Shown here piece by piece: positions 8,022-15,992 of a stretch of DNA of 49,120 bases. The position numbers and the translations under genes are program-made. Each line of letters starts with the position of its first letter. The first letter of the stretch is position 1. Where the stretch lies: the NCBI RefSeq assembly GCF_001424105.1, contig NZ_LMQH01000011.1, forward strand, positions 223,945-273,064, written 5' to 3'. The stretch comes from Chryseobacterium sp. Leaf394 (GTDB taxonomy: Bacteria > Bacteroidota > Bacteroidia > Flavobacteriales > Weeksellaceae). Below the pieces are notes generated by a model, which saw only the letters and a list, made by a program, of their open reading frames with translations, searched no databases and was not told the DNA's origin.

Positions 8022-10175
8022 CTACTTTCCGCCACCGCTGTTTTTTTCAACATCGGTTTTGGTGTTTTCTTTTACTTTCTGATTTCCAAAACGTTTCACA
8101 AAAGTAAGTGAAACTCCGTGCCAGTCTGATTTGGTTATATTTCTGTTGCTTCCGATTTGGCTGTACGTCGTAGAGTCAAAATTTGGTCTCCCAAAGATAT
8201 TCATCAGCTGTAAACTGACTTCCATCTGTGTTTTCGGGAAGATTTTTGTGGCAGAAATATTATGGAAAACATTCGTCACATTCGCGACAGAATTTCCGCT
8301 GTTCTGATTGGAAACTTCTACCCAAGCACTGAGGTTAATGTTTTTATTCCACAAATTGGTATAGGTAAGATTGGTCGATCCTGACCAGAAACTCAGATAG
8401 TCTGATGCCTCGCGCAGTTCATTTCTTTCATTGAAATCGGTATTGTCTGTATAGTTCCATCCGAAACCGAGATTTACAGTCAGTTTGTTTTTTAGAAATG
8501 TCTGGTTGGTATTTGCATAAAGACTGTACTTGTGTACTTTCCCAAGAAAATTGGTAGGTTCCGAGATAATTTTATCGCCTTCGGTTACATAAGCCTGCCA
8601 GTAATCCTGCTTGATGAAGGTGTATCTGGCTGAGAGAAAATATTTCTTTTTAAATCCAAATTTCATGTAAAGCCTGTCGCTTGGGTTGGGCAGAAGATTC
8701 ATATTTCCTCTCGTGAAAAATCCGTCGGTTCCGGGTTGCAGAAACGGGTTGAATTCTGCATACCAAGGTCTCCAGAGATTTCTGTTGTAGGTTAAACTTA
8801 AATCATAATTTTCTGAAAAAGAGTATTTCACCAAAAAATTCGGTAAAAAAGTTCCGTAAGAATCCCTTCTCGAAGTTCCGGCAACGTCCTGACGAAGCTT
8901 GAAATCGATGTATTCATATCTTAAACCAATTCTCGTCTCCAGTTTCTTAAAAAATGTTTTCGAATAATTGGCGTACAGCGAGCTGATGTTGTCTTCGTAA
9001 TGAAATACATCTCTGGTTCTTAATCCTTCGGGCAGAGTTCCGTAGAGTGTGTTGGGAATTACATTGTTGTTAAAATCTATTTTACCACCGATTTCAAAAT
9101 TTCCGCCTTCTTTTCCGATAGGTTGGGTGTAGTCAACTTTCAGGTAATAATTTCGGTTTTCAACATCAGAAATTCCACCGATTTCCTGAATTGCGGTCTT
9201 GTCTGTAAACACTGTATTTCTCAGAAAATAACTGTTTTCAGATTGTCCGTTGTAGTTGCTTCCAAGATTGATGTCGAGAATTCTGTTTTTTTCTTTATCA
9301 TAATATTTATAGAAAACATTGCTCCCCAAAGTCCTGTTCATGCTGTTGGAACTCTGACTCTGGTTTCTCAGATAATCAAAATTTCCGTTCTTAGACTGCG
9401 TAGATTCAAGCTCTGAAGTATTGTCGCCTTTGCCCTGATAATATTCCAGAATAACACCGACAGTATTTTTATCGTTGATTTCATATTCCGAAGTCGAAGA
9501 TACAGAAGGATTTTTGCCTCTGTAAATATTTTGCGTCGAGCCTTGGGTAATTATATTATTTTCGTTGATTGTGTTCACAAAAGAGTTTCCCTGCACCCAT
9601 GTGTTGTCGCTGTAGCTTCCCACCAAAGTCTGAGTGAAATTTTTTCTGTGGTAATTCAGATTAAAATTGGTGTACTGAGAATTTTGCGTATTCTGTCTGT
9701 TATTCAGCGTTACACTTCCTTTCAGACCTTCATCGTCCCGTTTTTTCAAAACAATATTAATCACAGATCCGGTGGCGTCATATCTTGCGGAAGGGCTGGT
9801 GATGACTTCAATTTTCATCAGATTGTCTGCCGGAATTGTCTTCAGATATTCCTTAAGTTCCTTGCCTGTAAATACAGATTTTCTGTCGTTGATGTAGACC
9901 GTTACAGATTCACCTTCGGCTTTCAGGGCATCGTTGTTATCAACACTTACCAAAGGCGTCATTCTCAAAACATCCCACGTGGTGTTACCCGCGAGAATCG
10001 AGCTGTTGGCAACATTAAAAACCGTACGGTCAACCTTTGATTCTACAGTCGGCTTTTTTGCAACAAATGTAACCTCCTTTATTTCATTCACTTTTGCATC
10101 TGCACTGTCTTTTTTTTCCTGAGAAAAGGCAAGACTACCTATCAGTAAAGCGATCGGTGTTATTAGTTTTTTCAT
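8022..10175 (-). CDS. Outer-membrane beta-barrel receptor, TonB-dependent-receptor-like (OMP_b-brl_3 type)
   Basis: 717 residues with a signal peptide (MKKLITPIALLIGSLAFSQ). A plug-like domain (about 30-150) follows directly: KVDRTVFNVANSSILAG, VTVYINDRKSVFTGKEL and IEVITSPSARYDATGSVINI are hallmarks of this group. The rest is a beta-barrel rich in alternating aromatic strands. The carboxypeptidase-like N-terminal domain that many relatives carry is absent. The C-terminus is a short Lys/Gly-rich tail. It should sit in the outer membrane; the ligand cannot be told from sequence. It is a single gene, convergent with the signalling operon. The upstream region contains a small GC-rich palindrome (CCCGACGGGG, near 10207-10216) that could lie in the leader. 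Confidence 0.88.
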   Translation of the reverse strand: MKKLITPIALLIGSLAFSQEKKDSADAKVNEIKEVTFVAKKPTVESKVDRTVFNVANSSILAGNTTWDVLRMTPLVSVDNNDALKAEGESVTVYINDRKSVFTGKELKEYLKTIPADNLMKIEVITSPSARYDATGSVINIVLKKRDDEGLKGSVTLNNRQNTQNSQYTNFNLNYHRKNFTQTLVGSYSDNTWVQGNSFVNTINENNIITQGSTQNIYRGKNPSVSSTSEYEINDKNTVGVILEYYQGKGDNTSELESTQSKNGNFDYLRNQSQSSNSMNRTLGSNVFYKYYDKEKNRILDINLGSNYNGQSENSYFLRNTVFTDKTAIQEIGGISDVENRNYYLKVDYTQPIGKEGGNFEIGGKIDFNNNVIPNTLYGTLPEGLRTRDVFHYEDNISSLYANYSKTFFKKLETRIGLRYEYIDFKLRQDVAGTSRRDSYGTFLPNFLVKYSFSENYDLSLTYNRNLWRPWYAEFNPFLQPGTDGFFTRGNMNLLPNPSDRLYMKFGFKKKYFLSARYTFIKQDYWQAYVTEGDKIISEPTNFLGKVHKYSLYANTNQTFLKNKLTVNLGFGWNYTDNTDFNERNELREASDYLSFWSGSTNLTYTNLWNKNINLSAWVEVSNQNSGNSVANVTNVFHNISATKIFPKTQMEVSLQLMNIFGRPNFDSTTYSQIGSNRNITKSDWHGVSLTFVKRFGNQKVKENTKTDVEKNSGGGK

Positions 10176-10357
10176 TAAAAGTTTATAATCTTACCCATAA
10201 GACACCCGACGGGGAATATTTGTTACAGGAATTGAATGTTAAATATTGTTAATTAATTTCAAAGTTTTAGTAAGCTGATATTAATGAGGTACTTCCAACA
10301 GGAGGACTGTAAAAAGAAAGTTGTTGACACATCAATATTAGAAATAAAACAGTTTAT

Positions 10358-10531
10358 TTGGGCGTATCCCTTTGCATTGCCATTCCACAACGCTGGCAGG
10401 GTTTCAAACCCTGCCAGCGTTCCCCACACCAAATGCAAGCGGGTCGGGCTATCCTCTTTATCTTTTTTGTTTTGCCAATCCGCAACCCATTCCAAAAACA
10501 AAAAAGGATGCCGCATCTATCCCTTACGCAG
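10358..10531 (+). repeat. Structured interspersed repeat of the flavobacterial GGGCGT...CCCTTACGC type
   Basis: The segment begins TTTGGGCGTATCCC and ends ATCCCTTACGCA, with GGGTCGGGCTATCC and AAAAAGGATGCCGC between. From memory, elements with this order of blocks are common between genes in Flavobacterium and Chryseobacterium genomes. It folds: ATCTTTTTTGTTTTG (10460-10474) pairs with CAAAAACAAAAAAGGAT (10493-10509), and the ends share GCGT/ACGC. A second repeat, a perfect palindrome, sits inside its first half. It may be a non-autonomous mobile or REP-like element; the function is unknown. Confidence 0.6.
10389..10421. repeat. Perfect 33-bp palindrome (GCTGGCAGGG family)
   Basis: Arms AACGCTGGCAGGGTTT (10389-10404) and AAACCCTGCCAGCGTT (10406-10421) are exactly complementary around a single C. 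This is a stronger and more GC-rich inverted repeat than any terminator in the window and has no T-tract. It looks like a REP-type sequence inserted into, or forming a variable arm of, the larger element at 10358-10531. Confidence 0.85.
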
Positions 10532-10643
10532 AACAGATGTTTCAGGCTTTTTCATTAATTTAGCATCATTAAAAATTCTGATTAGATACACAGTTTCCTG
10601 ATACATCAGTCATATTACAACATCAACTTCTCTGAATAACGAC

Positions 10644-13600
10644 ATGCAACACCAGAAAAATCAATATGTTTTCGATCAGATCAACCTCTCAGGTTTTTCA
10701 GTTTTTGATCTGCAAAAGCACTGTTCAGAAAGGGTTGGTATTGAAAAAGAAAATTTAAAAGACATTCAGCCTTATTTTATTGAAATCAATTCCGGTGTTT
10801 TTTTTAAACCTTCAGCTAACCTTGATTTCCCCAGCGTTGCGGTAAATTTAATTGGAAGTTCGCTGATTGTAGACTGTCCGTGCGATGCGCCGAAAACCAG
10901 AATGTGTACACACCAGGCTCAGGTTTTATATACCATTATTGAACGACAGGATTTGCGTGTATTTTTTGATGAAAAATTGAGAAGAAAGAAATTAGAAGAC
11001 TTCGCAAAAGATTACGGCCTGGAAAATGAACCCAGTCTTGACGACTTCTTTCAATTGGAACACGTCAATCAATCTCTACGCATTGAGCCTAAAATTAAAG
11101 AGCTGATCAAATTGAATGCTGATGAACTAAAGCAGAAATTATTGCCAAAAAACACACAGGACTTTCACGAAGTTAAAACTGCTCAGGAGTCAAAGAAAAT
11201 GTTTCTGCTGATAAAAAAACATAAATACGATGACCGGTTCAGTATTGAACTTTTTGAATCAGAAACTACACAGTCCGGAAAAATTAAAAATCCGGTAACC
11301 TCAATCGACCCTTCAGGTTTAATCTGGAAAGCTGAAACTGTTAATGAAGCAAAATTCTTTACCGCAGTTTCAAAATTTGAAAATAATCTCAACGAAGAAA
11401 AAAATGAAGCCGATCTTGAAGCTTTAAAAATCGTGGTGAAAAATCCGCTTAATCTGCCCGTTTTTTATCATGACAAAAACATATCGGAAAACGTTTCTGC
11501 TAAATCTATTGTTCCGGTTAATATTAAACCATTAAATGTCGATATCGAGCTTTCAGTTTTCAAAAAAGAACCCTTCTTTGAAATCACCGGCGGGCTGTGG
11601 CTGAATGATGTTTTGCAGCCATTCAGGAATCTTAAAATTCAGTTTCAGTACTTTCTTTTCCACGAAAACACTTTAAACCTGATCACCAATCTGGATATGC
11701 TCCGTGTACTTGAGTTTTTCAAATCCAACAGAGAGATTTTGCTGGTGCATTCTTCAAAATTTGAAGAATTTAAAGACAGCATTCTTTCCAGCCTGGAAAA
11801 GCAGATTAAAATCAATTACTCTTATATAAAACCCGCTACCAAAAAGCAACTGGAAGAAAAATCCTTTGATGAAAAGATTGAAAAAATTATCTATCTCGCA
11901 GACCAGAATGATTATATTTCAATCACGCCTGTGATGAAATATGGTCAGGTGGAAGTACCCGTTTTTTCAAGAAAACAGATTTTTGATACCGATCAGAATG
12001 GCAATATTTTTAAGGTTGAAAGAGACGACAGAGAAGAAATAAAATTCACGGCGGCCATCATGCAGCAACATCCCGAATTTGCCGAACAGATCGAGCAATA
12101 CGAGTATTTTTATCTGCACAAAAATAAATTTCTGGATGAAGAATGGTTTTTGGAAACTTTTGAAAATTGGCGGAATGAAGGAATCATTATTTTAGGTTTC
12201 AATGATTTAAAAAAGAATAAACTCAATCCCAATAAAGCTGTTGTTTCCATCCAGGTTGTAAGCGGAATCAACTGGTTTAATACTGAAGTCAATGTGAAAT
12301 TCGGGAATCAAACGGCATCATTAAAACAACTGCATAAATCCATCCGGAATAAAAACAAATTTGTGCAACTCGATGACGGAACCAACGGGATTTTGCCTGA
12401 AGAATGGATGAAAAAACTGAACCGTTATTTTCAGTCAGGTGAAATCTATGACGAACTTCTGCGGTTGCCAAAAAGTAATTTTTCTGATGTCAAAAACCTT
12501 TTTGAGCAGGACGTTTTAAGCAAAGAAGTTACTGAGGAAATTGATTCGTACAACAAAGCATTTTTTGAAGATCAAAACATCCCCGAAAGTGAAGTTCCGG
12601 CAGAATTAAATGCCACGCTGCGCGACTACCAAAAACAGGGGCTCGACTGGCTGAATCATTTGGATAATTTCAATTTTGGAGGTTGTCTAGCCGACGATAT
12701 GGGATTGGGAAAGACTTTGCAGATTATCGCATTTATTCTTTCACAAAATAAAAAACGTTCTGAAAACACCAATCTTGTTGTAGTGCCAACTTCTTTACTG
12801 TTCAATTGGCAGGCGGAAGTAGAAAAATTTGCTCCTTCACTCAAAATAATGACGCATTACGGGTCCAACAGAATTAAAAACACAAGTCTGTTTGCAGGTC
12901 ACGAAATAGTGCTGACCTCTTATGGAATGCTGCTTTCCGATATCCGGTTTTTAAAAGAATTCAACTTCAATTATATCTTTCTGGATGAATCTCAGGCCAT
13001 TAAAAACCCAAACTCTGAACGGTACAGAGCTGCAAGATTATTAAAATCACGAAACAAAATCGTTCTCACAGGTACACCGATTGAAAACAATACTTTTGAT
13101 CTTTACGGACAGCTATCCTTTGCCATTCCTGGTTTATTGGGCAGTAAGGAATATTTCAGAGATATTTATTCCACACCGATCGACAAGTTTGAATACACCA
13201 AAAGAGCAAAAGATTTACAGAAAAAAATAAAACCATTCATTCTCAGAAGGACGAAGAAGCAGGTCGCAACAGAGCTTCCCGACAAAACGGAAATGGTGAT
13301 TTACTGCGAAATGGGAGAGGAACAAAGGCGGATTTACAATGCCTACGAAAAGGAACTGCGCGAATATATTTCGGCAAAAGATGAAGAGGAAATCGCCAAA
13401 GACAGCATGCACGTTCTGACTGGACTGACCAAACTGAGACAGATTTGTGATTCTCCGGTATTGCTCAAAGATGAAGAACAGTTTGGTGAAAGTTCGGCAA
13501 AAATCGAAGTTCTGATGGAGCAGATTGAAAACAAATCTGCCCAGCACAAAATTCTCGTTTTCTCACAATTTGTCTCCATGCTTGACTTGATAAAAGCGGA

Positions 13601-13994
13601 ACTTTTAGAAAGAAATATTTCATTTGAATATCTTACGGGACAGACAAAAAACAGAGCCGCCAAAGTCAATGAATTTCAGGAAAATGAAAATGTCAGGGTA
13701 TTTTTAATAAGTCTGAAGGCGGGAGGAACAGGTTTGAATTTAACAGAAGCCGACTACGTTTACCTCGTCGATCCATGGTGGAATCCAGCGGTAGAAAATC
13801 AGGCGATCGACCGCTGTTACCGCATCGGACAGAAGAAAAACGTCATTGCTGTACGGTTAATCTGTCCAAATACAGTCGAAGAAAAAATAATGAAATTGCA
13901 GCAGTCGAAAAAAGAACTGGCGAATGATTTGATTACGACAGATCATTCTGTTTTCAGAAATTTATCGAAGCAGGATCTGTTGGAAATGTTGTAA
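10644..13994 (+). CDS. SWIM zinc-finger SNF2-family DNA helicase/ATPase
   Basis: 1116 residues. A SWIM-type zinc motif (CxCx7CxH: C78, C80, C88, H90) near the N-terminus precedes a long, poorly conserved region. From about 650 to the end is a SNF2 ATPase: motif I DDMGLGKT (K690), motif II DESQ (781-784) rather than DEAH, motif III VLTGTPIENN, and C-terminal helicase motifs including LISLKAGGTGLNLTEADYV and DPWWNPAVENQAIDRCYRIGQ. Bacterial Rad54/RapA-like proteins of this build translocate on double-stranded DNA and are linked to repair or transcription recycling; the exact role here is unknown. It stands alone on the plus strand and ends at a strong terminator. The ATG at 10644 fits the family start. 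Confidence 0.93.
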   Translation: MQHQKNQYVFDQINLSGFSVFDLQKHCSERVGIEKENLKDIQPYFIEINSGVFFKPSANLDFPSVAVNLIGSSLIVDCPCDAPKTRMCTHQAQVLYTIIERQDLRVFFDEKLRRKKLEDFAKDYGLENEPSLDDFFQLEHVNQSLRIEPKIKELIKLNADELKQKLLPKNTQDFHEVKTAQESKKMFLLIKKHKYDDRFSIELFESETTQSGKIKNPVTSIDPSGLIWKAETVNEAKFFTAVSKFENNLNEEKNEADLEALKIVVKNPLNLPVFYHDKNISENVSAKSIVPVNIKPLNVDIELSVFKKEPFFEITGGLWLNDVLQPFRNLKIQFQYFLFHENTLNLITNLDMLRVLEFFKSNREILLVHSSKFEEFKDSILSSLEKQIKINYSYIKPATKKQLEEKSFDEKIEKIIYLADQNDYISITPVMKYGQVEVPVFSRKQIFDTDQNGNIFKVERDDREEIKFTAAIMQQHPEFAEQIEQYEYFYLHKNKFLDEEWFLETFENWRNEGIIILGFNDLKKNKLNPNKAVVSIQVVSGINWFNTEVNVKFGNQTASLKQLHKSIRNKNKFVQLDDGTNGILPEEWMKKLNRYFQSGEIYDELLRLPKSNFSDVKNLFEQDVLSKEVTEEIDSYNKAFFEDQNIPESEVPAELNATLRDYQKQGLDWLNHLDNFNFGGCLADDMGLGKTLQIIAFILSQNKKRSENTNLVVVPTSLLFNWQAEVEKFAPSLKIMTHYGSNRIKNTSLFAGHEIVLTSYGMLLSDIRFLKEFNFNYIFLDESQAIKNPNSERYRAARLLKSRNKIVLTGTPIENNTFDLYGQLSFAIPGLLGSKEYFRDIYSTPIDKFEYTKRAKDLQKKIKPFILRRTKKQVATELPDKTEMVIYCEMGEEQRRIYNAYEKELREYISAKDEEEIAKDSMHVLTGLTKLRQICDSPVLLKDEEQFGESSAKIEVLMEQIENKSAQHKILVFSQFVSMLDLIKAELLERNISFEYLTGQTKNRAAKVNEFQENENVRVFLISLKAGGTGLNLTEADYVYLVDPWWNPAVENQAIDRCYRIGQKKNVIAVRLICPNTVEEKIMKLQQSKKELANDLITTDHSVFRNLSKQDLLEML

Positions 13995-14014
13995 AACAGA
14001 GAAAATATCTCATG

Positions 14015-14053
14015 AAAAATGCACGAATTCAAAACAAATTCGTGCATTTTTTT
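14015..14053. terminator. Strong bidirectional hairpin terminator
   Basis: AAAAATGCACGAATT (14015-14029) pairs perfectly with AATTCGTGCATTTTT (14037-14051) and is followed by more T residues. It ends the SNF2 gene and, read from the other strand, the MBL hydrolase gene. Confidence 0.88.
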
Positions 14054-14077
14054 GCCTGACAGATACTTTTGAATCAA

Positions 14078-15208
14078 TTATTTTACATCTTTCCACCATT
14101 GTTTAAATACCTGAGAACGGTCGTCCAGCAACACTTTTTCTCCAATCATCGGGGTTGCCAGTCTGTAAGGTTTTCCAGCTGAGAGTTTTGTCATTTTTTC
14201 CAACGGTTCTTTCCACGGATGTCGCGCCAGAGTAAATTTGGAATGATGCACAGGCAGGAGGTTTTTTGCTTTTAATTCTGTTGTTGCCAGCGCCATTTCT
14301 TCCGGCAGCTCGTGTACAGATTGCCATGCTTTGTTGTACTGTCCGCATTCCATAATCGCCCAATCTATCTGCGGATATTTTGCTACAACCGTTTTGAAAC
14401 GGTCACTGTAACCGCCATCGCCACTGTAATAAATATTCATCTTGGGAGACTGAATGTAAAATGACAGCCACAATGCTTTATCAGGTGAAAATCCACGACC
14501 GCCACCGTGATGTGTATTTTCTGCAATAATATTGAATTCCGATTTTACGGCTACAGTTTCACCCCAGTCTTTTTCCAGAATCTGTTTTTGTGTGTAGCCC
14601 CATTTTTCATAATGTGCTCCGGCTCCAAGACCACAAATTGCAAATTTCACTTTCGGCTGTAATGCTTTTACGGTTTCATAATCCAAATGGTCATAATGAT
14701 CGTGTGAGAGCAGCATGTAATCGATTTCGGGCATGTCGTCCGCAGAATAAATGTCGCTGCCTTTGTACGCTTTTACGCCCCATGGAGTTGGCGATGCTCT
14801 ACCGCTGAAAATCGGATCAACCAGAATTTTTACACCATCCAACTGCAAAAAGAAAGAAGAATGCCCAAACCAAACCAACACATTCTCGTCTGCCGGAAGC
14901 GATTTCAAATCTGTCTTAACCGAAGGCAGAGCAGTGGTTGGCTCCGTTTCAGGATAGGTTTTGGTCAGTGAATTCCAGCCTTCAGTCCACATGCTGTATC
15001 CTTTTGTGATGGTCGGTTTTTCTACAAGATTATGAAAGGTCCCATCTCTGAAATTTTTTGATTTCTTCACCAATTCAAGTCGCTCACCTTCCGGTAACGC
15101 GCCGAACTGAGGCTGTTTCATATAAAAATAAGTGGCGATGATGAGAAGGATGATTAACGACAGTAAAACGATGACCGTCCATTTTAATATTTTCAGAAAG
15201 CGCTTCAT
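14078..15208 (-). CDS. Membrane-anchored MBL-fold hydrolase (NAPE-PLD / UlaG-like)
   Basis: 376 residues with an N-terminal membrane segment (about 10-30). The metallo-beta-lactamase signature is H169, H171, D173, H174 in SHDHYDHLD. Preceding WFGHSSFFLQLDGVKILVDP and following NTHHGGGRGFSPDKALWLSF, YYSGDGGYSD and PVHHSKFTL are typical of the N-acyl-phosphatidylethanolamine phospholipase D-like branch. It should be a zinc-dependent hydrolase; the substrate is unknown, perhaps a phospholipid given the family and the membrane anchor. Its start overlaps the stop of the upstream NAD-binding gene by one base (TAATG), implying translational coupling. Confidence 0.9.
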   Translation of the reverse strand: MKRFLKILKWTVIVLLSLIILLIIATYFYMKQPQFGALPEGERLELVKKSKNFRDGTFHNLVEKPTITKGYSMWTEGWNSLTKTYPETEPTTALPSVKTDLKSLPADENVLVWFGHSSFFLQLDGVKILVDPIFSGRASPTPWGVKAYKGSDIYSADDMPEIDYMLLSHDHYDHLDYETVKALQPKVKFAICGLGAGAHYEKWGYTQKQILEKDWGETVAVKSEFNIIAENTHHGGGRGFSPDKALWLSFYIQSPKMNIYYSGDGGYSDRFKTVVAKYPQIDWAIMECGQYNKAWQSVHELPEEMALATTELKAKNLLPVHHSKFTLARHPWKEPLEKMTKLSAGKPYRLATPMIGEKVLLDDRSQVFKQWWKDVK

Positions 15209-15852
15209 TATTTTGATAATTCTTTAATGTCTTTTGCCTCCAAAATTTGTTTTGAATATCCTTTCAATACTGCATTAATCATTGCTTTCCCTACTTCTGA
15301 AAGTTTTAATGTAGGTGCAGAAAAAAATGGTGACAACAGTGGAATCAATATTTTAAAAGTAAACTTGATGTTTTTCTGACCTTTGCTTCCCGTCATAACC
15401 GCCGGTCGGAAGTTGTACTGACCTTTGAAAGGCAGTTTCATCAGCGCATTTTCTGTACGTCCCTTCACTCTTGCCCACATTATTTTTCCTTTTTCGCTGC
15501 TGTCGGTACCGCTTCCTGAAACGTAAATAAAAGTCATTTCCGGTTTAATTTCTGAGAGCGAAGCTGCAAACGGAACTACAAAATCGTACGTTTTTCTGGT
15601 AAAACTTTCTTCATTTTCGCCTACCGAACTGATACCTGCACAAAAGAAATAGCCATCATATTTTTCCAGTAAATCTGAATGCTTTTTGATTTCGGAAAAA
15701 TCTTTTACAATGAGTTCTTTCAGTTTGGAATGTGACAGTCCGTAAGTTCTTCTGCCGATAATCAGCACTTCATCTACTTTCGGATTTTCAAGGCATTCAA
15801 ATAAAACACCTTCGCCAACCATTCCTGTTGCTCCCGTGATTATGATTTTCAT
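15208..15852 (-). CDS. NAD(P)-binding Rossmann-fold protein (HTATIP2 / epimerase-like)
   Basis: 214 residues. The N-terminus MKIIITGATGMVGEGVLFEC is a GxxGxxG dinucleotide-binding motif, followed by the KVDEVLIIGRR strand typical of atypical short-chain dehydrogenases. FIYVSGSGTDSSEKG and WARVKGRTENALMKL are like HTATIP2/YwnB-type members. The catalytic Tyr-x-x-x-Lys is replaced by the VKGRTE region, so it may bind nucleotide without classical dehydrogenase activity. First gene of a two-gene minus-strand unit with the MBL hydrolase. Confidence 0.85.
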   Translation of the reverse strand: MKIIITGATGMVGEGVLFECLENPKVDEVLIIGRRTYGLSHSKLKELIVKDFSEIKKHSDLLEKYDGYFFCAGISSVGENEESFTRKTYDFVVPFAASLSEIKPEMTFIYVSGSGTDSSEKGKIMWARVKGRTENALMKLPFKGQYNFRPAVMTGSKGQKNIKFTFKILIPLLSPFFSAPTLKLSEVGKAMINAVLKGYSKQILEAKDIKELSK

Positions 15853-15992
15853 GTTATGTTTTTTTTACGCTGTAAATATCGCAAAAACAATATGTATCTG
15901 ATTAAAATTACAAATCATTTTTGCAATTGAAAAATTTCTGTGTTAAATTGCCTGTTGTAATTTTATACATTTCTCAACCAAAAACACAGATA

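Larger units (their letters stand above)
10176..10643. other. Intergenic region holding a large interspersed repeat
   Basis: 468 bases between the divergent receptor and SNF2 genes. The central part (10358-10531) is a structured repeat described separately. The flanks are AT-rich; CTGATACATCAG at about 10597-10608 is a small hairpin ahead of the SNF2 gene. No conserved promoter was identified with confidence. The open frames crossing this region follow the repeat and are not believable genes. Confidence 0.6.

Noticed and set aside
9531..10040. 169-aa open frame antisense to the outer-membrane receptor
   Set aside because: Shadow of the receptor gene; no domain and no start signal.
10284..10601. 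Overlapping 63-105-aa open frames between the receptor and SNF2 genes
   Set aside because: They run through the structured interspersed repeat in three frames with no conserved start.
15921..15992. Extended start for the UvrD-like helicase
   Set aside because: It needs a TTG and adds 24 residues unlike any helicase N-terminus; the ATG at 15993 gives a standard start.
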